Source: Domibacillus tundrae
GTDB lineage: Bacteria; Bacillota; Bacilli; Bacillales; Domibacillaceae
Direction of reading: 5' to 3'
Length of the DNA stretch: 64,000 nt
Assembly: GCF_000970675.1 (NCBI RefSeq)
Contig: NZ_LAJA01000003.1
Coordinates: 1 to 64,000, forward strand
Under the pieces are notes generated by a model. It saw only the letters and a list, made by a program, of their open reading frames with translations, was not told the origin of the DNA and did not search any database. The stretch's first letter is position 1, and each line of letters begins with the position of its first letter. Of the stretch, positions 1-6,858 are shown piece by piece. The translations under genes were made by a program, and so were the position numbers.

Positions 1-28
1 ATTTTAAGCACCGCTTTTTTATTTCGTT

Positions 29-448
29 TTATTCCAGCGCAAACATTAACTCTGCTTCGCATACAAGCTCGCCTTCCACTGTTGCCTTTGCTTTTGCTTT
101 CCCGATTGAACCGCGCAAACGGGTCATTTCGACTTCAAGGCGAAGCTGATCACCCGGGACGACCTGACGTTTAAAGCGGCAGTTGTCAATTCCCGCAAAA
201 AAAGCGAGACGGCCTTTGTTTTCTTCTTTTTTAAGCATTGCGACTGCGCCGACTTGCGCCAGTGCTTCAACGATTAAAACCCCCGGCATTACCGGGTACT
301 CTGGAAAGTGACCGTTAAAAAATTCTTCATTAGCAGTCACATTTTTGATTCCGACCGCACGCTTGCCATCTTCTGCTTCGAGGATCCGGTCCACAAGCAA
401 AAACGGATAGCGATGTGGGATTATTTCTTTAATTTCACGAATATCCAT
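29..448 (-). CDS. fabZ: 3-hydroxyacyl-[acyl-carrier-protein] dehydratase FabZ
   Basis: FabZ dehydrates 3-hydroxyacyl-ACP to trans-2-enoyl-ACP in cytosolic type II fatty acid synthesis. The 139-residue hot-dog protein has the HRYPFLLVD start and the catalytic helix segment [20 protein letters not shown], with the active His and Glu. Length is normal. An in-frame GTG lies four codons upstream, but an AGGTGG ribosome site sits about 8 bases before the ATG at 448, so I use that start. It is the last gene seen of the mbl-flhO-flhP side of the window and lies 14 bases after the small EpuA-type gene. Confidence 0.95.
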   Translation of the reverse strand: MDIREIKEIIPHRYPFLLVDRILEAEDGKRAVGIKNVTANEEFFNGHFPEYPVMPGVLIVEALAQVGAVAMLKKEENKGRLAFFAGIDNCRFKRQVVPGDQLRLEVEMTRLRGSIGKAKAKATVEGELVCEAELMFALE

Positions 449-462
449 GTTGACACCCACCT

Positions 463-666
463 TTAAAAAAGACTGTTTACGACTACATCATACAATTGAA
501 TCCATGTGTCCGCTTTAAATACTTCTATCGGGTCTCCTTGACCGATAATGCTGTATCCAATCAGCGCGCCAATAATGGCTGTCAGGACAATGAAAAATAA
601 TGAGATCATAAATCTGCCGAGGGGGGTGAGGCGGGTTTCTTTCCTCCGCTTCAGTTCATGTGCCAC
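463..666 (-). CDS. Small EpuA-type membrane protein (often annotated DNA-directed RNA polymerase subunit beta)
   Basis: A 67-residue protein with a basic N-terminus ([10 protein letters not shown]), one transmembrane helix (about residues 19-42) and a conserved C-terminal TW-x-x-LYDVV pattern. This matches the EpuA family (PF11772) as I recall it. The polymerase-subunit name is inherited and not supported by anything visible here. A GTG start follows an AAGGA site by five bases. It sits between flhP and fabZ, where such genes are common in Bacillaceae. Its molecular role is not known to me. Confidence 0.75.
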   Translation of the reverse strand: MAHELKRRKETRLTPLGRFMISLFFIVLTAIIGALIGYSIIGQGDPIEVFKADTWIQLYDVVVNSLF

Positions 667-681
667 TAGTATCCTTCCCCT

Positions 682-1470
682 CTATCTAACCCCATTAATT
701 AAGCCCAGCATTTGATCTGCGATGGAAATCGCTTTAGATTGAAATTGGTAAGAACGCTGCGTGACCATCAGATCACTCATTTCTTTTGAAAAATCGACAT
801 TGGACATTTCAAGCGTTCCGGCTTGAATGCCAGCTTCCTGCCGCTCTGCCGCATTTAAATTTCGCAAAATTTGATTTTGGGCTGTCGCCGGATTTTCCGG
901 CAGTACAAACATACTTGCAGAAGCACGTTCTAAAAATTGCGGTTTGTCGACTTCGACAAGACCGAGAAGACCTGCTGCCTGCTTTTCCATATCATCCTCT
1001 GCCATAACGATCGGATTGTTGTTTTCATCAAGCACTGTATGACCTTCTGATGTAACAAGCATAACATTTCCCCCGCCTGCTGATGTAACGGAAAAAGAGC
1101 CATCACGCGTATAATGCACACGATTATTGCCTTGTTCGTCCTGCACGAGCACTTTAAAAAACTGATTTGGCTTCGTTAAACCAAAATCGAGTGACCGGCC
1201 TGTCTGCTCAAGATTTCCTTGTGTGCCGACCGTTTGCGCCTGCGCCATCATTGCACCAGTACCAAGCCGAATACCATACGGTGTCAGCCTTCCCATGTCT
1301 TCGTTTTCACGGTACATGTTGACAGTTTGCTGATGAATGAGATCCGCAAAAGTCGCGTGACTTCGTTTATATCCAGTTGTGTTTATATTCGCGACGTTGT
1401 TGCTGGTGACGTCCATCTTTTTCTGAAGCTGTGACAGCGTATTGACCGCATTAATCATTGTTCTATTCAT
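682..1470 (-). CDS. flhP: Flagellar hook-basal body (rod) protein FlhP
   Basis: A FlgG/FlhP-family distal rod component of the flagellum. The 262-residue protein has the N-terminal rod-protein signature (INAVNTLSQLQKKMDVTSNN then VANINTTGYK) and the matching C-terminal coiled helix ending in MLGLINGVR; both ends form the D0 coiled coil. An in-frame start 12 codons upstream exists, but an AAAGGAGAG site lies directly before ATG 1470. It follows flhO by 13 bases, the same mbl-flhO-flhP order as in B. subtilis. Confidence 0.92.
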   Translation of the reverse strand: MNRTMINAVNTLSQLQKKMDVTSNNVANINTTGYKRSHATFADLIHQQTVNMYRENEDMGRLTPYGIRLGTGAMMAQAQTVGTQGNLEQTGRSLDFGLTKPNQFFKVLVQDEQGNNRVHYTRDGSFSVTSAGGGNVMLVTSEGHTVLDENNNPIVMAEDDMEKQAAGLLGLVEVDKPQFLERASASMFVLPENPATAQNQILRNLNAAERQEAGIQAGTLEMSNVDFSKEMSDLMVTQRSYQFQSKAISIADQMLGLINGVR

Positions 1471-1483
1471 GCTGCGCTCTCCT

Positions 1484-2284
1484 TTATGTGACACGTCCGA
1501 TTTCATTTGCTGCTTTTTCCATGCTTCGATCGTATGCTGTCAGCACTTTTTGGTTCGCTTCAAACGAACGGTACGCCGAAAGCATATCAGTCATCGTCCG
1601 CGCCATATCAGTTGTTGATCCTTCTAAAAATGACTGCTGGATTGAAAAGACGGCTTCATCTGCGTCGAACGCGCTTGGAAGCGCCGCCCCATCGATCCGG
1701 TACAGTCCGTCACCTTCTTTGATTAAATCATTCGAGTTTTGGGCATATGCTACGCCGATTTGAGCGATAGCCTGACCATTTTCTGTAATTCGGCCCGATC
1801 CATCTACTTCAAATTGATCGGACGTTAATTGAATGCGTTCTCCATCTGTATCCTGAATATAAAAACCAGAAGCCGTCGTCAAATACCCTTCAAGATCTAG
1901 TGTAAAGTTGCCGTTCCGCGTATAGCGCGGTTCACCAGCCGCATTTTGAACCGCGAAAAAAACAGATTCTCCCTGAAGTGCTAAATCCGTCGTCAAACCC
2001 GTTTCTCTTAGATCACCTTGCCGGAAATTAGGAACTGTTTCCTGTAAATATACGCCAGTATTTAAAGAACCAATTTGCGGTTCAAAAGGCAAATTTAATT
2101 TATTTTCGACCGGTATAGACGTTTCATCGATTCGCTGCAGCAGCATTTCCGGAAAAGCTCTTACGCTCGTTTGGTCTGCTTTATAGCCCGGTGTATTCGC
2201 ATTTGACATATTATTTGTTAAAATTTCAGTGCGCCGCTGCTGCGCAATCATGCCCGAAGCAGCTGTGTAAAAACCTTTAAACAA
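1484..2284 (-). CDS. flhO: Flagellar hook-basal body (rod) protein FlhO
   Basis: Partner rod protein of FlhP. The 266-residue sequence has the N-terminal rod motif (YTAASGMIAQQRRTEILTNN and NANTPGYKAD) and a C-terminal helix with SFEANQKVLTAYD. A GTG three codons upstream is possible, but GAGGTG sits six bases before the TTG at 2284, giving MFKGFYTA, which matches the MLKGLYTA start I recall for B. subtilis FlhO. Flagellar function is inferred from family and order; no other flagellar gene is in the window. Confidence 0.92.
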   Translation of the reverse strand: MFKGFYTAASGMIAQQRRTEILTNNMSNANTPGYKADQTSVRAFPEMLLQRIDETSIPVENKLNLPFEPQIGSLNTGVYLQETVPNFRQGDLRETGLTTDLALQGESVFFAVQNAAGEPRYTRNGNFTLDLEGYLTTASGFYIQDTDGERIQLTSDQFEVDGSGRITENGQAIAQIGVAYAQNSNDLIKEGDGLYRIDGAALPSAFDADEAVFSIQQSFLEGSTTDMARTMTDMLSAYRSFEANQKVLTAYDRSMEKAANEIGRVT

Positions 2285-2393
2285 CTTATTCACCTCATTT
2301 TCAAGCAGTAGACGCCGTCTTCATTATACAATAGGCACTATATGTATTAACAGAAAATAATAAGAAAATTACACAGAATGAGACGATATAAAT

Positions 2394-2418
2394 AGAGCTG
2401 CTTTTGCTAAGCAGCTCT
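2394..2418 (-). terminator. Probable terminator after mbl
   Basis: A perfect 10-bp stem (AGAGCTGCTT / AAGCAGCTCT) with a 5-base loop lies just after the mbl stop codon. The following run on the minus strand is AT-rich rather than pure T, so termination may be partial and allow readthrough into flhO. Confidence 0.55.
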
Positions 2419-2424
2419 GTTGTA

Positions 2425-3429
2425 TTATATCTTTCTTTTTCTGGAAGAAATTCGGTCCATGCTATCGAGCATAATACCTGTACCAATCGCCACACAATCC
2501 ATCGGGTTCTCCGCAACGAAAACCGGTACTTTCAGTTCGTCCGCCAGCAACTGATCAATACCGTGTAATAACGCCCCGCCTCCTGTCAGCATAACACCGC
2601 GGTCAATAATATCCGCTGACAATTCCGGCGGCGTTTGTTCCAGCACCTTTTTGGATGCCTGTACAATTTGCGCAACAGATTCGCGCAGCGCTCCTTCGAT
2701 TTCTGTTGAAGTAATCGTTAAGATACGCGGCAAGCCGGTCATGATGTCACGCCCGCGAATTTCCATTTCTTCATTCCGCGCATTCGGATACACTGTGCCG
2801 GCATTCAGTTTGATTGCTTCCGCTGTCCGTTCGCCAATTAACAATTTGTACTGCTTTTTCACGTAGTTCATGATATCCGCATCAAATGTATTTCCGGCCA
2901 CTTTAATCGATTCAGCCGTAACAATCGCGCCCAGTGACAAAACGGCTACATCCGTTGTTCCACCGCCAATGTCTATCACCATGTTGCCGCTTGGCTCAAA
3001 AATGTCCATGCCGGCGCCAACCGCTGCCACTTTCGGCTCTTCTTCAAGATAAACGGTTTTCCCACCGCTTTTTTCCGCTGCTTCACGGATCGCTTTTTGT
3101 TCTACCGCTGTAATTTGCGTCGGGCAGCAAATTAAAATACGCGGCTTAGACAAAAATCCTTTTACATTCAATTTATTAATAAAATGCTTCAGCATCGATT
3201 CCGTTACATCAAAATCAGCAATAACACCGTCACGAAGCGGCCGGATTGCGACAATATTTCCCGGTGTCCGGCCAACCATTTGATACGCTTCTTCTCCAAC
3301 TGCTAATACTTTATTCGTGCTGCGGTCCAGCGCCACAACTGAAGGTTCATTTAAAACGATTCCCTGTCCTTTTACATGAATCAAAACGTTGGCCGTGCCA
3401 AGGTCAATCCCGATATCTCTAGATAGCAT
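2425..3429 (-). CDS. mbl: Rod-shape determining protein Mbl (MreB-like actin)
   Basis: Cytoskeletal MreB-family ATPase that guides cylindrical wall synthesis. The 334-residue protein has the actin-fold phosphate 1 motif (RDIGIDLGTANVLIH), the phosphate 2 segment (NMVIDIGGGTTDVAVLS) and the adenosine motif (GVMLTGGGALLHGIDQLL). MLSRDIGID follows a GGGGG ribosome site, so ATG 3429 is preferred over a start nine codons upstream. Position between spoIIID and flhO is as in B. subtilis, which supports Mbl rather than MreB or MreBH. Confidence 0.95.
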   Translation of the reverse strand: MLSRDIGIDLGTANVLIHVKGQGIVLNEPSVVALDRSTNKVLAVGEEAYQMVGRTPGNIVAIRPLRDGVIADFDVTESMLKHFINKLNVKGFLSKPRILICCPTQITAVEQKAIREAAEKSGGKTVYLEEEPKVAAVGAGMDIFEPSGNMVIDIGGGTTDVAVLSLGAIVTAESIKVAGNTFDADIMNYVKKQYKLLIGERTAEAIKLNAGTVYPNARNEEMEIRGRDIMTGLPRILTITSTEIEGALRESVAQIVQASKKVLEQTPPELSADIIDRGVMLTGGGALLHGIDQLLADELKVPVFVAENPMDCVAIGTGIMLDSMDRISSRKRKI

Positions 3430-3552
3430 ATTCAATTCCCCCTGAATTTTCTTCATCTATTTTTCATATAATGTTAGGTTTTATGTTCCAACTACTTATT
3501 TTACCATATATTCAGGGGAGAATGGACGGTGAATATTCGTTTTTAACCATGC

Positions 3553-3588
3553 AAAAGGACGCTCATTGGAAACTTGAGACGTCCTTTT
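3553..3588. repeat. Inverted repeat upstream of mbl
   Basis: AAAAGGACG and CGTCCTTTT form a perfect 9-bp stem with an 18-base loop. It may terminate transcription from the spoIIID side, although no long T run follows. Its right arm runs directly into a degenerate right half of the long-hairpin repeat family (CGAGCATAAACAAGCC). Confidence 0.4.
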
Positions 3589-3629
3589 GTGCTTATCGAG
3601 CATAAACAAGCCACGAGCTCACAAGATAT

Positions 3630-3680
3630 GGGTCACGAATGCGTTGCCGCAGGAAGCGGCGTTCTTAGCATTCGATCATT
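3630..3680 (-). ncRNA. Bacillaceae-1-like hairpin, copy A
   Basis: Outer arms CGAATGC (3636-3642) and GCATTCG (3668-3674) pair perfectly. Inside them lie GTT, an inner stem GCCGC/GCGGC, an AGGAA loop, and GTTCTTA. The layout (arm, GTT, inner stem, AGGAM loop, inner stem, GTTYTTA, arm) is shared with copy B at 4096 and with the array at 33650. On the minus strand the loop is UUCCU, close to the RUCCU loop I remember for the Bacillaceae-1 RNA. The expected preceding hairpin (around 3618-3635) is degenerate. Confidence 0.5.
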
Positions 3681-3691
3681 ACAGTGTGCTG

Positions 3692-3719
3692 GTCCTTAGA
3701 CCGGCCTCTTCCACTTTTG
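3692..3719. repeat. 28-bp direct repeat of the spoIIID 3' end
   Basis: These 28 bases (from GTCCTTAGACC to CCACTTTTG) are identical to 4161-4188, which encodes the last residues and stop of SpoIIID. The copy here is in the intergenic repeat block, so part of the spoIIID end has been duplicated or supplied by the repeat. Confidence 0.8.
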
Positions 3720-3720
3720 C

Positions 3721-4075
3721 TTCATCCAGTTCAGAGGCCAGGCTCTTGAGGTCACAAGTGTCAACGGCTATGCGGCAAAGAACGCCACTTCGCCGATGCC
3801 TCTTGTGCTTGTCGAGCCTAAACAGGCCTCTTCCACTTTTGCTTCATCCAGTTCCAGAGGCCAGGCTCTTGAGGTCACAAGTGTCAACGGCTATGCGGCA
3901 AAGAACGCCACTTCGCCGATGCCTCTTGTGCTTGTCGAGCCTAAACAGGCCTCTTCCACTTTGCTTCATCCAGTTCCAGAGGCCAGGCTCTCGAGGTCAC
4001 AAGTGTCAACGGCTATGCGGCAAAGAACGCCACTTCGCCGATGCCTCTTGTGCTTGTCGAGCCTAAACAGTCCTC
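3721..4075. repeat. Three tandem copies of the long-hairpin repeat (about 123 bp each)
   Basis: Three near-identical units begin at about 3733, 3856 and 3978 (periods 123 and 122). In unit 1, GAGGCC (3734-3739) pairs with GGCCTC (3825-3830), AGGCTC (3740-3745) with GAGCCT (3814-3819), and CACAAG (3753-3758) with CTTGTG (3802-3807). The same stems exist with different but compensated bases at 14530-14626, 48876-48971 and 62450-62547, so this is one structured family. Open frames of about 100-160 codons across it repeat with the units and look non-coding. Confidence 0.85.
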
Positions 4076-4080
4076 GGGTT

Positions 4081-4136
4081 CACAGGATGTGAATCATGAA
4101 TACGTTGCCGCAGGAAGCGGCGTTTTTAGTATTCAT
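4081..4136 (-). ncRNA. Bacillaceae-1-like paired hairpins, copy B
   Basis: Hairpin 1 is TTCAC-AGGAT-GTGAA. Hairpin 2 has perfect 8-bp arms ATGAATAC (4096-4103) and GTATTCAT (4129-4136) enclosing GTT, the inner stem GCCGC/GCGGC with an AGGAA loop, and GTTTTTA. Compared with copy A the outer arms differ at two positions that are both compensated. On the minus strand the loops read AUCCU and UUCCU, close to the RUCCU consensus I recall for Bacillaceae-1 RNA. Confidence 0.6.
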
Positions 4137-4141
4137 TCTTA

Positions 4142-4188
4142 CAAAAGTGGAAGTGCGCCAGTCCTTAGACCGGCCTCTTCCACTTTTG
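4142..4188 (-). terminator. Terminator-like hairpin overlapping the end of spoIIID
   Basis: AAAAGTGGAAG and CTTCCACTTTT pair over 11 bases around an inner GTC/GAC stem. The right arm encodes the last residues of SpoIIID, and the stop codon (4165-4167) lies inside the hairpin. A short T run follows the left arm on the minus strand, so it probably ends the spoIIID transcript. Confidence 0.55.
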
Positions 4189-4416
4189 TCTGGTCGCTTC
4201 TCCTCCACGCAGGTGCCGGATGGATTTATGGTAGTGTAAAATATGTTCCACGCGGGCAGATAATTCTGGGTTTACGTTCGGCAGCCGCTCGGTTAAGTCT
4301 TTGTGGACGGTGCTTTTTGAGATACCAAATTCTTTGGCAATGTCCCGGACGGTTTTATTTGTTTCGACGATATGCTTGCCGGCCTTCAGCGCTCTTTCTT
4401 TGATGTATTCGCGCAC
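4165..4416 (-). CDS. spoIIID: Sporulation transcriptional regulator SpoIIID
   Basis: SpoIIID is a small DNA-binding protein that switches gene expression in the mother cell during sporulation. The 83-residue product has the helix-turn-helix TVRDIAKEFGISKSTVHKDL (about residues 22-41) and the basic tail HKSIRHLRGGEAT. A GAAGGAGG site lies seven bases before GTG 4416, giving MREYIKER, which matches the MHDYIKER start I recall for B. subtilis. The C-terminus (residues 77-83, QKWKRPV) is shorter than the roughly 93 residues remembered for B. subtilis. It is encoded in a sequence repeated in the neighbouring repeat block. Confidence 0.95.
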   Translation of the reverse strand: MREYIKERALKAGKHIVETNKTVRDIAKEFGISKSTVHKDLTERLPNVNPELSARVEHILHYHKSIRHLRGGEATRQKWKRPV

Positions 4417-4510
4417 GCACACGCCTCCTTCAACGGAAACGGGATGAGCGGTGTCGAATGGTGCGGCCACAGGTTTCATCGAATGAAAGTAGACCCATTT
4501 CTTTTTATTA

Positions 4511-4539
4511 ACAATATGCGTATAGCCTGGGAAATATTC
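4511..4539 (-). promoter_or_regulatory. Candidate SigE promoter for spoIIID
   Basis: On the minus strand GAATATT (4533-4539) and CATATTGT (4511-4518) are separated by 14 bases, close to the SigE pattern of KMATATT and CATACANT. It overlaps the end of spoIIQ and lies about 95 bases before the spoIIID start. SigE control of spoIIID is established in B. subtilis; its use here is inferred. Confidence 0.5.
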
Positions 4540-5194
4540 ATTTCCATTCACTTATAGCTTTTCCATAGAGCGCAGATGGATTTAATAATTCGCCGTCTTT
4601 GGTCATTTCATAATGAACATGAACGCCGGCTGACTCATTTAAAATGCTTCGTCCGGCTTCTCCAATTTCTTGTCCTTGGCTGACAGTGTCATTTTTTTTC
4701 ACTTGAATGTCCGTGATCGATTGAAATGTGCTGATCGCGCCGTTTCCGTGATCAATCTCGATGTAATTGCCGAGAAATGCGTCTTCGCGGACATCCGTAA
4801 CCGTTCCCGAAAGCGGTGCTGAGACAGCAAACGTTTTTCCGTTTTCAAGAACATAATCGACGCCCGTGCTTTCGTAATACGTGTCGTTAAATACAACAAG
4901 CGCATCTTCCTGATCTCCTGATTCCGCTTTTTCATCATAAAAAGCGGTTTTCGCGACTGCTTCTTCAACGGCTGGCATAATCATTTTTTCCGGCGCTCCG
5001 CTGCCATTGACGCTTTCTGCCTGTTCATTAAATACAGTCGCATCTTCCTGCTCATCCGGCTTCATCACTTCATAAAACATGAGACTCGAAATCAATAAAA
5101 TAGCACAAGCAAGATAAATCGCAGGCAAAGCCCGCCGCTTCATAAAAAAGTCTTTCAGTTTTGGGGGGAGTGTTTTTTTGCCGCCCTCTTTCAT
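4538..5194 (-). CDS. spoIIQ: Forespore engulfment/channel protein SpoIIQ (degenerate LytM peptidase)
   Basis: SpoIIQ is made in the forespore and joins SpoIIIAH to form the feeding channel across the intermembrane space. The 218-residue protein has one membrane helix (residues 25-43) and a C-terminal LytM domain with GNYIEIDHGNG and HVHYEMTKDGELLNPSAL. The first zinc ligand His of active LytM enzymes is replaced by Ser in YYESTGVDY, as I recall for Bacillus SpoIIQ, so peptidase activity is unlikely. GAGGTG sits before ATG 5194; a start seven codons upstream is less likely. Confidence 0.93.
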   Translation of the reverse strand: MKEGGKKTLPPKLKDFFMKRRALPAIYLACAILLISSLMFYEVMKPDEQEDATVFNEQAESVNGSGAPEKMIMPAVEEAVAKTAFYDEKAESGDQEDALVVFNDTYYESTGVDYVLENGKTFAVSAPLSGTVTDVREDAFLGNYIEIDHGNGAISTFQSITDIQVKKNDTVSQGQEIGEAGRSILNESAGVHVHYEMTKDGELLNPSALYGKAISEWK

Positions 5195-5212
5195 GGTCAT
5201 CACCTCAAAAAC

Positions 5213-5242
5213 CATTTTGGACAGGCAGATGATTTTTTATAC
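5213..5242 (-). promoter_or_regulatory. Weak candidate SigF promoter for spoIIQ
   Basis: GTATA (5238-5242) and GTCCAAAATG (5213-5222) on the minus strand are 15 bases apart, near the SigF pattern GYATA and GGNNANANTR with one mismatch in the second element. The predicted leader would be very short, which lowers confidence. Confidence 0.3.
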
Positions 5243-5345
5243 ATATGTGCCATAAAATTCCCCAAATCGTAAAAAAAACGCCACAAACGTGCCCGTTCGT
5301 ATTGTAAGGAGGTGGTAAAATCAAAGAGGATGTGGAGGTGTGGTA

Positions 5346-5780
5346 GTGAAAAAAGGGATTCGGTTCTTATTGATGGCGCTGCCTGTTTTATATATGATTG
5401 CGATTTGGATCATGTCAGGGCTTCCGCACGATACAATTATGGATTTGCCGAATAATACAGTGGATTTATTTGTGAAAGAATCGCTTCACCTCGTTGAATT
5501 TGCGATTTTGTATGGACTCATTGCGCTTGCATTTTTGGCCAATGACAAATTAACGCCCTTTGTCAGTCTTGCTGCAGCGGTTTTTGCGTCTTTTTATGGG
5601 CTGGCTGATGAAATTCATCAGGCTTTCGTTCCATACCGGTCTGCGACGTTAATTGATGCGATTAAAGATGTAACCGGTGTAATTATTGCTTTTCTGGCTG
5701 TTAAATATATGTATTTTGAACAAAAATCACGAGTTGGCCGCTGGATGGATGGCTTTAGCGAATGGACACGTCCGCAATAA
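5346..5780 (+). CDS. VanZ-like membrane protein (YwnJ type)
   Basis: A 144-residue membrane protein with about four hydrophobic helices and the VanZ-family signature ADEIHQAFVPYRSATLIDA (acidic/His/Gln motif facing the membrane) after KESLHLVEFAILYG. VanZ proteins are linked to low-level teicoplanin resistance in one case, but the role of Bacillus YwnJ-type members is unknown to me. GGAGG lies seven bases before GTG 5346; a GTG two codons earlier is also in frame. It is transcribed divergently from spoIIQ, with spoIID convergent on its other side. Confidence 0.8.
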   Translation: MKKGIRFLLMALPVLYMIAIWIMSGLPHDTIMDLPNNTVDLFVKESLHLVEFAILYGLIALAFLANDKLTPFVSLAAAVFASFYGLADEIHQAFVPYRSATLIDAIKDVTGVIIAFLAVKYMYFEQKSRVGRWMDGFSEWTRPQ

Positions 5781-5806
5781 GAGCGGACGTGCTTTTCATT
5801 CTGTTT

Positions 5807-6733
5807 TCAGCGCTTCAGAAACGTCTGGACATCACCAATCACGGCTCCCGGGTAGTAATGGGCGGTAATGTCTCCATATTTCTTTCCTTCTTTTGCCATT
5901 CCATTTGCTCCATATTGGCTCATGCCGATGCCGTGTCCATATCCTTTTGTCGTGACGACAACATCTCCATCGCTTACCGTCATCTGAAAATCCGCAGAAG
6001 GAAGTCCGAGTGTTTCTCGTATGCTGCGGCCGGTAAATGACTTCCCATCAATGGTAATGGCTCCAATGCGGCCTCCCGTTGTTTTTTTAGTGATAGCACC
6101 TACACTACCTGATTCTGGAAGTGAAACACCCAGCTTTTCTTCGACTTCTTGTTTTGTCAAAACCACTTCTTGCTCAAAGTTTGGCGCAGCTGTATCCCAC
6201 GGACTGGCGACGCTCACTAAATACGGCTCAGCTGACTGCCAGTATTCTTCCGCATTTTCTGTTTGCCCGTTGCCGGATGAAAAAAAAGCAGCTGTAATCG
6301 GCTTGCCGTTATATACGAGCACTTCACCTTCTGTTTCACGTGCGGCCGCTTCGATCTTGGTTTTGTTTGTCTCGAAATCTTCTCCCCACATCTCCTTCTG
6401 GTCTTCTTCGTCTTTAAACACTTGGTCGTCCACCGTATCTGTCACATCCAGCCCTTTTAGCGTTTGTGTTAAAATAAATGTCCGTGCGGCAACCGCTTGT
6501 GCTTTTAACGCTTCTTTTTCAAAAGAAGCAGGCATTTCCGCCGCCACCACGCCTGCAACGTACTCTTCAAGCGGAAAGGATTCTGTTTTTTGCGTATCCG
6601 ATCGGACAACATCGACTGTCGGCTCCTGCACGTCCGGTGTTGTTTTATTTTCTGTGAGTAATAGACCTGCGGCAGGGATAGCAATCGCAGCGATGACAAT
6701 AAATAAAAATGTGTATAACGGCTTTTTCAACAA
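5807..6733 (-). CDS. spoIID: Stage II sporulation protein D (peptidoglycan lytic transglycosylase)
   Basis: SpoIID cuts glycan strands at the septum during engulfment, together with SpoIIM and SpoIIP. The 308-residue product has an N-terminal membrane anchor (residues 5-27), the core PLEEYVAGVVAAEMPASFE with the likely catalytic Glu66, ALKAQAVAARTF, and the C-terminal GHGIGMSQYGANGMAK and HYYPGA. It is somewhat shorter than the roughly 340 residues I remember for B. subtilis, mostly in the linker. AAGGAGGG precedes the TTG start by six bases. Confidence 0.95.
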   Translation of the reverse strand: MLKKPLYTFLFIVIAAIAIPAAGLLLTENKTTPDVQEPTVDVVRSDTQKTESFPLEEYVAGVVAAEMPASFEKEALKAQAVAARTFILTQTLKGLDVTDTVDDQVFKDEEDQKEMWGEDFETNKTKIEAAARETEGEVLVYNGKPITAAFFSSGNGQTENAEEYWQSAEPYLVSVASPWDTAAPNFEQEVVLTKQEVEEKLGVSLPESGSVGAITKKTTGGRIGAITIDGKSFTGRSIRETLGLPSADFQMTVSDGDVVVTTKGYGHGIGMSQYGANGMAKEGKKYGDITAHYYPGAVIGDVQTFLKR

Positions 6734-6756
6734 AATTCCCTCCTTGCTGTATAAAA

Positions 6757-6786
6757 AGGGATATGCCCGACTATACTGATTATGAC
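6757..6786 (-). promoter_or_regulatory. Candidate SigE promoter for spoIID
   Basis: GTCATAAT (6779-6786) and CATATCCCT (6757-6765) on the minus strand are separated by 13 bases, a good fit to the SigE -35 and a fair fit to CATACAAT. It lies just upstream of the spoIID ribosome site. SigE control of spoIID is known in B. subtilis. Confidence 0.5.
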
Positions 6787-6795
6787 TGAACGTAA

Positions 6796-6825
6796 AAAAA
6801 CCGCCTGCACCTACAGACGGTTTTT
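6796..6825 (-). terminator. Terminator of murAA
   Basis: AAAAACCGCCTG and CAGACGGTTTTT form a 12-bp stem with one mismatch and a 6-base loop. Seven T residues follow on the minus strand. It separates murAA from spoIID. Confidence 0.8.
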
Positions 6826-6858
6826 GTAAAAAAATAAAATAAAGAATTAAGAATGAAT

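Noticed and set aside
3587-4403. Overlapping plus-strand open frames of 98-159 codons across the mbl-spoIIID gap
   Set aside because: Their protein repeats simply follow the 123-bp DNA repeat and change frame between units. No ribosome site or family match is seen, and the DNA is explained by structured repeats.
6021-6779. A 252-codon plus-strand frame opposite spoIID
   Set aside because: It is a shadow of spoIID, whose domains and ribosome site are clear; the antisense frame is Ser/Thr-rich and has no family features.
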